A stretch of 64,000 nucleotides of DNA from Bacteroidota bacterium (GCA_023428135.1 JAEYZG010000064.1:1-64000), one strand, 5' to 3'. Shown: positions 41,103-50,561, counted from the stretch's first letter. Made by a program: numbers and translations. Notes: generated from the letters alone by a model not told the origin.

Positions 41103-43997
41103 ATGCCAGAGAACATCAACAAAACCGACATTTTTAAATTTGTAGCGCTAAGACCTCCGGTAACCGTCAAGAGAAGAGATCTTGAAACTAATTTTATTAA
41201 AGACAAGAGAAAACCAGAAGAATCGCCTGTTGGCAAATTGGTTTCGACCTTCGAAAGGAGTGACGGAGATAAAATTCCAGGACAGATTTCAGATTTCATT
41301 CGATCTAACAAATATTATATTGATTATCCTGAATCGGATGGAGACTTCAGGCTTTCAAAAATATATGAAGAAGCAAAGGCCATATCAAAGGATTCATTTA
41401 ATCTTGAAAGTATAAAAGAGAAAATAACGGGAATCATTGATGATTCAATCTCATCTTTTCTGGAAAAGGAAGATTCAAAGCAATTACTGAATAATATCTG
41501 GGACAGGTATTATGCCTTTTATATTTTATCTAAAACCGAAAATCAAAACCTGGAAATTTTAACCAAAGGCTTAAAGGTTTTTCATCTGCTGGATTTGATC
41601 AATCAATCTATGATAGATAGTTTTTTAGATTTTCAAAGAGCCGTTACAGCGCAACCTTTGGTGGCATCTTTGTTTACTGACCTTCCTAAACCAACTGTTA
41701 AAGTTGAAAAACCGGAAGAAAAGAAACCAGACCCTGAGAAATTAAGGGAATATAATAAGCTGTGGAATGACTTCATCACCACACACAGGGCTATTGAGGA
41801 ATTGAGGAAATTAAAATTTGAAAACAAATTAGTTTCAGAAACTCAGGATGCACCAAAATCAGATAAGAAAAGAGATAATGAAATTGCAGGTAAGATTACG
41901 TTTGCGAAGAGTATATCTATAATAGATCAGAGGAGTTTTGCTAAACTGCATCCTGCCACAGTATCCATATTGAAAGAGTATGCAATAGATAAAGATAATT
42001 TTCAGGTGAGCGAGCCTGCTACTGAGCTTCAACAGTCTCTGGATTCCCTGTATCTGAGAATGTCCAATATAGAGGATGTTGAATTTGTAAATGTTATGCC
42101 GGCTGAAGCAAGATCTATAGCTGGTTTGGCATATTTAGAAAACAAAATAAAAGGATTAGCCGATATTCAATATAAACCATATATTCCATCTACCAATGTC
42201 AGAGCGTCTATCAAGCCTTTGGGAATTGGAGAACTTAAAGTTGTTAAGCAAAAGCTTAAGAACTATACAGCAGGAGAGGTTGCACATATTGAAAATGTAC
42301 TGCGTGGTGAGTATAAAGAAAGAAAACATCGGGTGCTTGACAGAACGGAAGAGATCTTTACTGTTACCAGCGAAACTTCGGAGGAGACAACCAAGGATAC
42401 TCAGAGTACTGAACGCTTTGAGCTGAAAAAGGAAAGTGAGAAAACCATTGAAGAGCAAATGAGTGTTCAGGCAGGTGTTACTGTTTCCGGGTCCTATGGA
42501 GTAGTAACTTTTGGTGCACACGGAGAATTTGCCTATAGCACATCAAGTCAGGAATCAAACAAAAATTCTTCCAACTTTGCAAGAGAAGTGATAGACAGAT
42601 CTGTTTCGAAAATCCAGAAAAGAACCAAGGAGGAAAGAACAGTGAAAAAACTTCATGAAGTAGAAGAGATTAATACGCATGGAGTTGATAATAAAGAAAA
42701 GCCTGATCATGCAGTAGGTATTTACAGATGGGTGGATAAATACTATGATGCTCAAATTTATAATTATGGAAAGAGAATGATGTTTGAGTTCATTATTCCT
42801 GAACCTGCAGCGTTTTATGAATATGCTCAGACGCATAAACCAAAGAAAGATATAAAGCCTCCAATAACTCTTAACCCGTCATTGACGCACAAGAGTATTA
42901 CGGAGTTCAACTATCAGGATTTTATAAGGGATTATAATATTCAGGGAATCACACCTCCGCCACCATACTATAAAACAGCGTCAACAGTCTTGTCAAGTGA
43001 TGCCAGTATACAAAATGGAACGTCCTTGTCCAAGAGCACCAAAGAACTGATCATTCCGGAAGGTTACTCTCTGACAAGTCTGAGTTTTAGCTTGTCTACA
43101 ATTTATGAAAATAATCCTCAGTTTAAGCTTTCTATTGGCTCTAATGATATGGGATGGGCTTTCATCACGGATAATGATGCAAGAAGAAGATGGGATTTTC
43201 AGGCAGGATCAGTCAATTATGTCGACGGAATTATTCCTGTATCATTAAACTGCTATGATATCAATTCTTTCTTTGTTAATGTAACTGTAGGGTGTGTGCG
43301 CAGTGCTGCCAAGTACGAACAATGGCAGATACAAACATTCGAAAAGATTATGAATGCATATAAGGCGTTGCAAATGGAATATGAAGAAAAAGTTGCAGCT
43401 CAGGAAGTTCAGCAGGGTATTGCGATTACCGGACAGAATCCAAGGATCAACAGGGAGATTGAAAAGGTTGAGCTTAAGAAGCAGTGCATTAAACTATTGA
43501 TGGATACCTATCTCTTTGGATCTTTTAATGCTATGAAAGATAATGGATCCAGTCCTCCGGACTTTGATATATTTGACGCTATGGATGAAGGCAAGACCAT
43601 TCAGTTTTTTGAACAGGCATTTGAGTGGGAAAATTTGACTTATCTTTTCTATCCTTACTTCTGGTCAAGAAAGAGCCAGTGGATGCACAAATCCAGTATT
43701 TATGATAATGATCCTTTGTTTACAAAATTCTTGCAGGCAGGGTCTTCCAGAGTTGTAATTCCTGTATATCCGGCGTACAATGATGCTGTAATGTATTTCC
43801 TTGAAAATAATGGAGCCATCTGGAAAGGTGGGGAGCCACCAAGATTGAATGATCCATTGTACATCTCATTGGCGGATGAATTAAGAGATGAAACAGATGA
43901 CCTTGGAAATGCAACACCTGAAGGAACCCCATGGGAAGTAGTGCTTCCGACTACTTTAGTTTATTTACAGAATGATTCGAATCTGCCAACTTTTTAA
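41103..43997 (+). CDS. large uncharacterised protein of a conserved-looking three-gene cassette
   Basis: 964 residues, no signal peptide. Layout as seen: helical N-terminal part (1-330); a linker with AGEVAHIENVL (390-400) followed by a basic RGEYKERKHRVLDRTEE; a serine/threonine/glutamate-rich charged helix (about 415-450); a short glycine-rich alternating segment SVQAGVTVSG and then SYGVVTFGAHGEFAYSTSS (454-482), which looks like an amphipathic beta-hairpin; a second charged helix (about 490-530). The C-terminal third is globular with FEWENLTYLFYPYFW and FLQAGSSRVVIPVYPAYN. The hairpin between charged helices recalls pore-forming proteins, but that is inference. I know similar proteins only as hypothetical. 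Confidence 0.75.
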   Translation: MPENINKTDIFKFVALRPPVTVKRRDLETNFIKDKRKPEESPVGKLVSTFERSDGDKIPGQISDFIRSNKYYIDYPESDGDFRLSKIYEEAKAISKDSFNLESIKEKITGIIDDSISSFLEKEDSKQLLNNIWDRYYAFYILSKTENQNLEILTKGLKVFHLLDLINQSMIDSFLDFQRAVTAQPLVASLFTDLPKPTVKVEKPEEKKPDPEKLREYNKLWNDFITTHRAIEELRKLKFENKLVSETQDAPKSDKKRDNEIAGKITFAKSISIIDQRSFAKLHPATVSILKEYAIDKDNFQVSEPATELQQSLDSLYLRMSNIEDVEFVNVMPAEARSIAGLAYLENKIKGLADIQYKPYIPSTNVRASIKPLGIGELKVVKQKLKNYTAGEVAHIENVLRGEYKERKHRVLDRTEEIFTVTSETSEETTKDTQSTERFELKKESEKTIEEQMSVQAGVTVSGSYGVVTFGAHGEFAYSTSSQESNKNSSNFAREVIDRSVSKIQKRTKEERTVKKLHEVEEINTHGVDNKEKPDHAVGIYRWVDKYYDAQIYNYGKRMMFEFIIPEPAAFYEYAQTHKPKKDIKPPITLNPSLTHKSITEFNYQDFIRDYNIQGITPPPPYYKTASTVLSSDASIQNGTSLSKSTKELIIPEGYSLTSLSFSLSTIYENNPQFKLSIGSNDMGWAFITDNDARRRWDFQAGSVNYVDGIIPVSLNCYDINSFFVNVTVGCVRSAAKYEQWQIQTFEKIMNAYKALQMEYEEKVAAQEVQQGIAITGQNPRINREIEKVELKKQCIKLLMDTYLFGSFNAMKDNGSSPPDFDIFDAMDEGKTIQFFEQAFEWENLTYLFYPYFWSRKSQWMHKSSIYDNDPLFTKFLQAGSSRVVIPVYPAYNDAVMYFLENNGAIWKGGEPPRLNDPLYISLADELRDETDDLGNATPEGTPWEVVLPTTLVYLQNDSNLPTF

Positions 43998-44007
43998 TTT
44001 TTAAAAA

Positions 44008-44841
44008 ATGGAAATACAGAATCCACCTTTAAGTGGCACTTATGATTGGCTTCTATACGACAGACTGGCTTATACCCGTCTGTCGCTTGATACCAATCCG
44101 CCATGGCCAGATGCGCTCATTCGGCAAAATACCTTTTGTAATGCCTGTCTGAATGTTACAAGAGCAAGGAGAGCCAGTGAATTTACATCCGTAAGGCAAA
44201 GGAATGCCTATTATGATTTTATGTCTTATGTGTTTGAATATTCTTCTATACCAGACAGACGTTCAAGAGGGATTAAGTTTTTCCATGCGACCACTGCAGT
44301 CACAACATGGGCTGCTCTTGGAGCAATAGAAGGTGTTGCACGATCTGTTGTTTTAAGTCAGGCAACAATAAATGTGCTTTCAGAAGTAAACCGTCTTCTG
44401 TTAGAGGAAAATATGTATGTGATTTATTGTCTTCTGTTTACTACAGAGAATAACTTTCCTTTTGCTTTTGTAAATAATTCACCATGTGTAATACATCCAA
44501 GAGAGATAAGTTGCTTTGATTTCGATCTCCAGATGGTTCGCTTTGAGCAATCAATTGTCGAAAACTACATTACTTCACATAGTGATCAGTTTACTGACAC
44601 TGTGAGGAATGAAATCAATGGCACATTAAATCCTTCGGGAGCTTTAATGTCCACCGTATCGTTTATTACCGGTGGTATTTCAAGACAAGCTATGAACATG
44701 GCCAAAAGTGGACTAGGTGTTTCTGAGCTTAGTTTTATGAACTATAGACACAGAACAGCAATAGGATTTGCTACTGTCCATGTTTTTCATCGCAGGATAT
44801 CAGATTATACCAATTATTTAAGATCAATCGGTTACATTTAA
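44008..44841 (+). CDS. second gene of the cassette, unknown function
   Basis: 277 residues, starting 10 bases after the large gene. No signal peptide. Soluble and mixed: an aromatic N-terminus (YDWLLYDRLAYTRL), a pair of cysteines in FCNACLNV, a hydrophobic helix near 95-115 (TTAVTTWAALGAIEGVARSVV) and an arginine/histidine-rich end (MNYRHRTAIGF, HRRISDY). No enzyme motif recognised. Its close spacing to 41103-43997 implies a shared complex or process. Function unknown. Confidence 0.65.
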   Translation: MEIQNPPLSGTYDWLLYDRLAYTRLSLDTNPPWPDALIRQNTFCNACLNVTRARRASEFTSVRQRNAYYDFMSYVFEYSSIPDRRSRGIKFFHATTAVTTWAALGAIEGVARSVVLSQATINVLSEVNRLLLEENMYVIYCLLFTTENNFPFAFVNNSPCVIHPREISCFDFDLQMVRFEQSIVENYITSHSDQFTDTVRNEINGTLNPSGALMSTVSFITGGISRQAMNMAKSGLGVSELSFMNYRHRTAIGFATVHVFHRRISDYTNYLRSIGYI

Positions 44842-44937
44842 TAATCAAATGATCAAATTGGAAAAGGAATTGGACTTTGTTTCAATTCCTTTTTTATCAA
44901 TTAAAAGAAGCTTTAATAACTCACAGTGGGGACTGCA

Positions 44938-45687
44938 ATGATATCAAATATTAAATATTTAACAATTAAAAAGAACAATTTAAAAGTAAAGTTTCATTTT
45001 GATCGTCTTCTTTGTCATGACGAAGCAGGAGGATGGGGGAATGCTGAACCCTATATGTGGACAGTGTTTTTTAAGATTGATGGCACAACCTGCCGTTTAA
45101 ATGATTCATTGATGTTAGAAGGTATAGCTACCATTTTTTCAACTCCGGACAGTCATGGCCGCTTAGCTGATGCGGATGTAGATGCCGGTGATACTGTGCC
45201 TATTCCATCAGCCATTGGGCTAAAGGAAATGACATTAACTCCTATACCCGTTCCGGATACCGTCAAGAAAACTGGTATTGGTGATATACCTGCTTTGGCT
45301 GGTTGTGTTTTGATATTGATGGAAGAGGATAATATATCAGTTGATGAAGCAACAGCCATTCATCAGGCTTTATATGTAGGCATTCAGCATGTGTTAAATA
45401 ACGTTATCTCAACACTTGAATTTAAAGATATTTCTCAAGAGGAAATAAAGAATCTTACAGTTATGATTCAAAATAAGCTTGGAGGTGCCATTCAAAATCA
45501 ACAAAATTTCCTGGAAGACTTAAGGAGTTTGATTAATGGTGATAATATTATTGGTACTACAGTGTTTAAGTTTTCCGGTGACCAGTTGTTAAAACAAAAT
45601 TCTACTTCGTTGAATGAAAGATGGACAAATAATAACGGAGACTGGGAATTATTGGGTTCCGTAAATACAGTAGAGCATTACACCTGA
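44938..45687 (+). CDS. third gene of the cassette, unknown function
   Basis: 249 residues from the ATG at 44938; a GTG 12 bases upstream is an alternative. The N-terminal part has LLCHDEAGGWGNAEPYMWTV and FFKIDGTTCRL, an aspartate/glycine-rich strand segment that looks conserved rather than random. A helical middle (about 135-200) with many asparagines follows, then a strand-rich end (GTTVFKFSGDQLL). No signal or membrane segment. It is 84-96 bases after the second gene, on the same strand, and I regard the three as one unit. Function unknown. Confidence 0.6.
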   Translation: MISNIKYLTIKKNNLKVKFHFDRLLCHDEAGGWGNAEPYMWTVFFKIDGTTCRLNDSLMLEGIATIFSTPDSHGRLADADVDAGDTVPIPSAIGLKEMTLTPIPVPDTVKKTGIGDIPALAGCVLILMEEDNISVDEATAIHQALYVGIQHVLNNVISTLEFKDISQEEIKNLTVMIQNKLGGAIQNQQNFLEDLRSLINGDNIIGTTVFKFSGDQLLKQNSTSLNERWTNNNGDWELLGSVNTVEHYT

Positions 45688-45692
45688 GCGCT

Positions 45693-45755
45693 ATGAACGA
45701 TATCAGAAGCATAAGTTTAAACGATATAAGACATGGATTTCTGGCAGAATGGTGA
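45693..45755 (+). pseudogene. possible truncated fourth gene of the cassette
   Basis: Five bases after the third gene an ATG opens a 20-codon frame (MNDIRSISLNDIRHGFLAEW) that runs into the interspersed repeat at 45752-45809. Its composition is gene-like and the spacing operon-like, so a repeat insertion may have cut off a fourth gene. The evidence is thin because the frame is very short. Confidence 0.3.
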
Positions 45756-45809
45756 GTAAATAGCAAATTATTTTGTAACTATCAGATCCTTCGCAAGCTC
45801 AGGATGACC
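45752..45809. repeat. interspersed repeat, half copy
   Basis: The stretch containing ATTTTGTAACTATCAGATCC and GCTCAGGATGAC is the inverted counterpart of 51849-51903. The remaining bases to 46006 show no gene. Confidence 0.65.
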
Positions 45810-46006
45810 AAAATAGCTGATTATGGTTTGCTAATAAAGATAGTTACCAAGAGGGATAGCCTTCTGAAGCCATTTATATCCTTTAGCCATAACTTAAGGA
45901 CTTTCCCTACATTTCTTTCGATTTATCTCTCTTTTTTCAACCTTAAACAAAGTTGTGATAATCGTGTTCCAATGGAATGTTATGTCAAATGCTTATTCCC
46001 TTTTCA

Positions 46007-46783
46007 ATGAAAGTCAAACTTGTTTTTTTGATATTAACCTTCTGTCTGATCGAAGCAAAGGCACAGGACATCATTAAAGACTATAACAATGTAGGTTGGT
46101 TCGGCTATTTCGGTGATCATAAATTGAGCAGTAAATTTGGACTGCATACGGAGTATCAATGGAGAAGATCACATTTTATTACAACATGGCAACAATCTCT
46201 GGCGAGGGCAAGTGTCAACTATAAAATAACCGAAGACCTTACTTTTTCGCTGGGATATACCTTTGTAGAGACCTATCCATACGGTGATTATCCGAGCACT
46301 AAAGAGCCTTATCCCGAAAACAGGATCTATGAAGATCTGAAATTCAAATTTCCATTCTGGAAATTTGAATTTGATAATCGATTGAGATTAGAACAGCGAT
46401 TTGTTGCAAAACTTACAGATAGTACTGGTCATAAAATTACCGGATGGGATTATAGGAATAGGATCAGATATCAGTTAAAAGTTGAATTTGCATTTAAGGG
46501 AAATACAATAGATGTTAACGAACCATATCTGACAGCTTATGATGAAATTTTTATCCGGTTTGGCGGTAATACAGGTAAAAACTGCTTTGATCAGAACAGG
46601 TTATTTGCTGGCCTCGGCTATAAAGTCACGAAAAATTTCAAATTTGAAGGAGGCTATTTTTTTCAACTATCCAAGCATCAACATAAAGAAAAGAACACAG
46701 GAAAATACGTATATGAATACAATAAAGGATTTATTGTATCTCTGTATTATGATATAGATTTCAGGAAGGAGAGAGGTCAATAG
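46007..46783 (+). CDS. DUF2490 outer-membrane-like protein
   Basis: 258 residues from the ATG at 46007 (an open frame upstream lacks a signal). Signal peptide MKVKLVFLILTFCLIEAKAQ. The mature chain is strand after strand with aromatic ends (HTEYQWRRSHFITTWQQSL, NRLRLEQRF, DYRNRIRYQL, YKVTKNFKFEGGYFFQL), the pattern of DUF2490, a small outer-membrane beta barrel common in Bacteroidota. The last strand ends in YYDIDFRKERGQ. Role unknown; no partner genes. Confidence 0.8.
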   Translation: MKVKLVFLILTFCLIEAKAQDIIKDYNNVGWFGYFGDHKLSSKFGLHTEYQWRRSHFITTWQQSLARASVNYKITEDLTFSLGYTFVETYPYGDYPSTKEPYPENRIYEDLKFKFPFWKFEFDNRLRLEQRFVAKLTDSTGHKITGWDYRNRIRYQLKVEFAFKGNTIDVNEPYLTAYDEIFIRFGGNTGKNCFDQNRLFAGLGYKVTKNFKFEGGYFFQLSKHQHKEKNTGKYVYEYNKGFIVSLYYDIDFRKERGQ

Positions 46784-46791
46784 GGTACCTC

Positions 46792-46855
46792 GTAGAGACG
46801 CCATGTTGGCGTCTCAAAAGCTATGATAAAGAGGGGAAGTAGTCAATTAATATCA
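46792..46855. repeat. left half of a GAGACGCC element
   Basis: GTAGAGACGCCATG with TTGGCGTCTC (46792-46815) is followed by CTATGATAAAGAGG and TTAATATCATCATG, matching the left half of the full elements at 53580 and 56670. It lies in the 360-base gap between the DUF2490 gene and 47144; no gene seen there. Confidence 0.7.
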
Positions 46856-47109
46856 TCATGTTCTAAGTAATATATTCTTATCAGAGTACCTGTAAGCGTA
46901 ATTAAATTAACCTTCTTTATACCATTTTTACCCGTTGTAATCGATTAAGGAAGTATTAGGAGGGGATATAGCTTGTGAAGAAAATAAGTCCTTTAATCAT
47001 GAATAAACCCTGTTAGAAGGTTACTTTCAGAACCACCATTAGCTGAAATTAAACAGGGGCATATAATTCTTTATCCTAGTATTAAAAATGACTTTTTGAA
47101 AAAAATATT

Positions 47110-47117
47110 TACTTTTG
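47110..47117 (+). promoter_or_regulatory. candidate -7 box for 47144-48337
   Basis: TACTTTTG followed by C fits TAnnTTTGc. A transcript would start about 20 bases before the ATG. The nearest TTTG upstream (47095-47098) is too close to be the -33 element. Confidence 0.35.
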
Positions 47118-47143
47118 CAGCATTACTATTTTAATCATATTTT

Positions 47144-48337
47144 ATGAAATTCCGATTTTTACTTCTTTTATTTTTCATTTCAGTTCATTCTTATTGCCAG
47201 ATAAAATTTGAAAAAGGATATTTTATTGATTCCGAAAATCAAAGAACAGAATGTTTGATTAAGGATTCCGACTGGAGAAACAATCCTTTAAAGTTTAAAT
47301 ACAAGCTAAATGAAACCGACGAAGTTAAAGAGGCCGATATCTCTTCTGTAACTGAATTTTGCGTTTACAATAGAGCAAAATATGTTCGTGCCAATGTTAA
47401 GATTGACCGGTCAAGCCAGGAGCTGCGTAGTTTAAGTAATAAAAGAAATCCGGAGTATGTAGAGGAACAGCTATTCTTGAGGGTAGTTGAGGAGGGCTCT
47501 GCAACGCTTTATTCTTATAGAGATCCGGGAATCTCAAAGCTGTTTTACAAAGTAAATAATTTACCCATCGAACAATTGGTTTACAAAGAATATTATACTG
47601 CTGATGGTTTCATCGCAACTAATGCAATGTTTCGTCAGCAACTATTCTTAAATGTTAATTGCAAGAAATCGGTATCAGTCAATACACTCGAAAGCATTCG
47701 TTACAGTGAAAAGGAACTTGAAAAATATTTTCAGAAATATAATGAATGCGTAGGGGACTCTATCTCCAAACAGGTTAAAAAGAAAAGAGATCTGTTTAAT
47801 TTAAGAGTCACACCAGGTTTTAGTTATTCCTCCTTCAGCTTAACTGATTATTTCTACAAAATCGACTTCGATAAAAAGCTAGCTTTCAGAGTAGGTTTGC
47901 AGACAGAGTTTGTATTGCCTTATTATAAGAGCAAATGGAGTTTAATTTTTGAACCTACGTATCAATATTTCAAATCTAAAGGCAAAAGCAGTTCTAATGA
48001 TTTAGGGAAAATTAGATATTCATGTATAGAGTTCCCGGTTGGTGTTCGTCATTACTTTTTTTTAAATGAAAAACTAAAGCTTTTCATCAACGGGTTGTTT
48101 ATAACAAATATGACCTTGAAATTTAATTCCACTCTGGTGACAGGAAATGAACCTATGGGGTACTATAGCTTTAAGAACTTTGAGCCTTTGGATAGTTTTG
48201 GTTTAGGAGCTGGAATTGAGAACAAATGGATCAGTGCTGAAATAAGGTATTGTCCTCGCAGAAGACTTACAAATTCTCAAACTTACACAACGAATTTATC
48301 CAGACTATCGCTGTTAATTGGGTTTAAAGTATTTTAA
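47144..48337 (+). CDS. exported outer-membrane beta-barrel-like protein
   Basis: 397 residues with signal peptide ending SYCQ. The first half (20-190) resembles a recurring Bacteroidota module: FEKGYFIDSENQRTECLIKD, FKYKLNETDEVKEADISSV, LYKVNNLPIEQLVYKEYY. The second half (about 215-397) is a row of membrane strands (FSYSSFSLTDYFYKI, FEPTYQYF, LGAGIENKWISAEIRY, LSLLIGFKVF) as in PorT-type eight-stranded barrels. It probably sits in the outer membrane. Function unknown; no neighbours on which to base a role. Confidence 0.72.
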   Translation: MKFRFLLLLFFISVHSYCQIKFEKGYFIDSENQRTECLIKDSDWRNNPLKFKYKLNETDEVKEADISSVTEFCVYNRAKYVRANVKIDRSSQELRSLSNKRNPEYVEEQLFLRVVEEGSATLYSYRDPGISKLFYKVNNLPIEQLVYKEYYTADGFIATNAMFRQQLFLNVNCKKSVSVNTLESIRYSEKELEKYFQKYNECVGDSISKQVKKKRDLFNLRVTPGFSYSSFSLTDYFYKIDFDKKLAFRVGLQTEFVLPYYKSKWSLIFEPTYQYFKSKGKSSSNDLGKIRYSCIEFPVGVRHYFFLNEKLKLFINGLFITNMTLKFNSTLVTGNEPMGYYSFKNFEPLDSFGLGAGIENKWISAEIRYCPRRRLTNSQTYTTNLSRLSLLIGFKVF

Positions 48338-48347
48338 AGAAAGGTAT

Positions 48348-48484
48348 AAAAGACCTCACCCTAAACCCCTCTCCTGAAGGAGAGGGATTTAGGGTGTATG
48401 TTATTAGTTATATCACTTTTATTTCAACATTTTTGTCGTCGACTTTTCCCTTCTCTTTCAGATAAGGGTTAGAGAGGAGGCTTA
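48348..48484. repeat. MITE/REP-like interspersed repeat, copy 2
   Basis: The same element as 25842-25980: left end CCTCACCCTAAACCCC plus palindrome CCCTCTCCTGAAGGAGAGGG, an AT-rich centre (TGTATGTTATTA, then TTTCAACATTTTT) and a decayed right end (CCCTTCTCTTTCAGATAAGGG, TTAGAGAGGAGG). The right palindrome has lost its symmetry. Confidence 0.75.
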
Positions 48485-48540
48485 TTAGCGTTAATACCAT
48501 AGCTAAACAACTAATTCAATAAATCACTATAACTATTGAA

Positions 48541-49122
48541 ATGAAAAAGCATCATTTGTTAATATCAGGACTCCTCTTACTCATTTGCTGCAAAGGAGCG
48601 CCTGAAGAGAAATCCAATTCGAACGGTAATGACACGACATATAAGAGAATTGATGCTCCTCAAAGCAATACAATTGATCCAATAAAAACAGAGAACAAAT
48701 CAAAAAAGATTGAATTTGATTTTTTATCAGAATGTGATTCTCTTCAGATTTGGCAAGGAGGAATTCAAGGTGTTGCTTTTTCTGATTCTATAGGACCATT
48801 CCTTATGGCACAATGTTTTGCAAATAAGCATTACGACCTGGTTGTATTTAGTGATAGAGTTATAGATCTAAAAGAAGGGGCTAATTTTAAAGAAAATCGA
48901 ATAGCAGATGGATTAACCAATGCGGAATATTATGCTTTTGAGATACCAAAGAAAGTTCCGGAGAATCCGGAGAATGAATTCGATACGTTTGATTATATTT
49001 TTCCAAATCAGGTGAAGATATATAAGCAATTTAATGATGGCTGGTATTTGATTAATGAGGTAAATGCTAATTCTTTTGAGGACTTGGGGAGAATAAAACT
49101 GAATACTATTTATAAAAAGTAA
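48541..49122 (+). CDS. lipoprotein of unknown function
   Basis: 193 residues. Lipoprotein signal MKKHHLLISGLLLLICC with a double cysteine at 16-17. The serine/asparagine-rich linker (GAPEEKSNSNGND) is followed by a compact domain, about residues 55-190, with WQGGIQGVAFSDSIGPFLMAQ and a strand-rich end (QVKIYKQFNDGWYLIN). It is the first of several small forward-strand genes (48541-51799). No family recognised. Confidence 0.6.
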   Translation: MKKHHLLISGLLLLICCKGAPEEKSNSNGNDTTYKRIDAPQSNTIDPIKTENKSKKIEFDFLSECDSLQIWQGGIQGVAFSDSIGPFLMAQCFANKHYDLVVFSDRVIDLKEGANFKENRIADGLTNAEYYAFEIPKKVPENPENEFDTFDYIFPNQVKIYKQFNDGWYLINEVNANSFEDLGRIKLNTIYKK

Positions 49123-49243
49123 CATTACTGGCTATAATACTATATTAAATCCATAGTTATTAACCATCAGGATTAAAAAGTTAGTGTATATTGTTCTATC
49201 TTATTATTTTTAGTTATAACCAGGCACAGGAAAACCGAAGTAT

Positions 49244-49855
49244 ATGAAATACATAGTAATCACAATTTTGATAATTATAATTGTTGGAGCAATTCAAGTA
49301 TTCCGAAATAAAAAAGGAAATTTTCTAATGAATAACTCTGACCTTATTGAAGCTGGGCAACTCCTATTTCCTGATCTTAGGACAGACTTTGAAGCTTTTT
49401 TAAACTTATTCCTTAAAGACAAGAAAACATTTTTAGCCAACGAAGAACTTTTAGACGACTATGATAATTTTGAAGACCTGGATAAACTCAAAGCAATTGA
49501 AGTAATTTATATATTCGGAGATAGCAGACAAAAGCTTTGTTTGATTGATTGGCGCGGTGAAGAAAATGAGGGGGAGATTGAGAGCTTCATGGATGAGAAC
49601 TTACAAATCAAGACTGATTGGAAAAATGTAAACGAACTTAGAAAGGCTGCTGATGAAGAAAAACAACGAGATGGTAAATTCATAATTGACCTGTTAAAAA
49701 CTTTTGATAAAGACCTGGAATCATTAAATAAAAAGATTATTTTTTTTGATCTTGGGTGGGACGCTTATGTCTTTACTGTTGTTGACAAATCTTCGTATAA
49801 GACTATAACGGACAAATTAGGAACACTTTTTCATGGTACGGAAAAGTTGAGGTAA
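49244..49855 (+). CDS. DUF6630-like protein with N-terminal membrane anchor
   Basis: 203 residues. A transmembrane helix at 4-20 (IVITILIIIIVGAIQVF) precedes a soluble acidic domain. The strand LCLIDWRGEENEGEIESF and the end IIFFDLGWDAYVFTVV resemble DUF6630 proteins, often found near toxin-immunity genes. The neighbour 49896-50561 looks like an Imm11 protein, so a role as an immunity-type protein is possible. An internal ATG at residue 29 could give a soluble form. Confidence 0.55.
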   Translation: MKYIVITILIIIIVGAIQVFRNKKGNFLMNNSDLIEAGQLLFPDLRTDFEAFLNLFLKDKKTFLANEELLDDYDNFEDLDKLKAIEVIYIFGDSRQKLCLIDWRGEENEGEIESFMDENLQIKTDWKNVNELRKAADEEKQRDGKFIIDLLKTFDKDLESLNKKIIFFDLGWDAYVFTVVDKSSYKTITDKLGTLFHGTEKLR

Positions 49856-49895
49856 TGAGCTGCAAAAGCAAGAACGTAATAGTGATTTAATAACA

Positions 49896-50561
49896 ATGAA
49901 CAATACTTACTATATAATTTCGAACTCAACTGATTCAAAGGAGACCGGAAATGATTTTCCACAAATTCAGAATGTGACGAAAGAATATAATCCAAATGGG
50001 CCATATAGCGTATATAAGCTTTACGAGCACAGAAATTTAAATCCTCCTTTTATACCCGAATTAGATTCTTTTGAAGTGCGAAAAAGGACAAAACTAACAG
50101 ACTTAATGAGTAATGCTTTCATTGGAGGTAGGGGATTGTTTTTAAGCGAAAAATTTAAATCTCTACTGTCAGATTTTAATTTACCTAAGCATAAATTCTT
50201 TAAGTCGACCGTGATCAAAGACGATGATACTCGTAGTTATTATTGGTTTCATCTAATTGAATCTGATTATAGACAAAATGTAGTATTCGAAAAAACTAAA
50301 TTTAGTAATTGGAAAGACTTAAAATTGGATAGTTATCAAAATTATCTGGACTTTTCAGAAAATGAAGATAAGTTTGGTCTTTTAAGAGCGAATAATGTAA
50401 CACTAGGTAATACATTTGATAAATCATTAGACCTCTTTATGATTTCTGCATTTGACCAGAATTTATATATTTCTCAAAAATTAAAAGATAAAATAATAGA
50501 GGAAAAACTGACAGGTATAGAAATTAAAAGTTCGGAAGGGAAATTAGACTTTGAAGGATAA
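49896..50561 (+). CDS. Imm11-like (DUF1629) immunity-type protein
   Basis: 221 residues, soluble. FIGGRGLFLSEKFKSLLSDFNL (about 76-97), KHKFFKSTVIKD and the C-terminal FMISAFDQNLYISQKLKDKIIEEKLTGIEI follow the layout of the Imm11 / MXAN_0049 immunity family (helix-capped domain ending with 'S..LK..I...L.G'). Imm11 proteins neutralise polymorphic toxins in other bacteria. No toxin gene is adjacent, so it would be an orphan immunity gene. It is 40 bases after the DUF6630-like gene. Confidence 0.65.
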   Translation: MNNTYYIISNSTDSKETGNDFPQIQNVTKEYNPNGPYSVYKLYEHRNLNPPFIPELDSFEVRKRTKLTDLMSNAFIGGRGLFLSEKFKSLLSDFNLPKHKFFKSTVIKDDDTRSYYWFHLIESDYRQNVVFEKTKFSNWKDLKLDSYQNYLDFSENEDKFGLLRANNVTLGNTFDKSLDLFMISAFDQNLYISQKLKDKIIEEKLTGIEIKSSEGKLDFEG

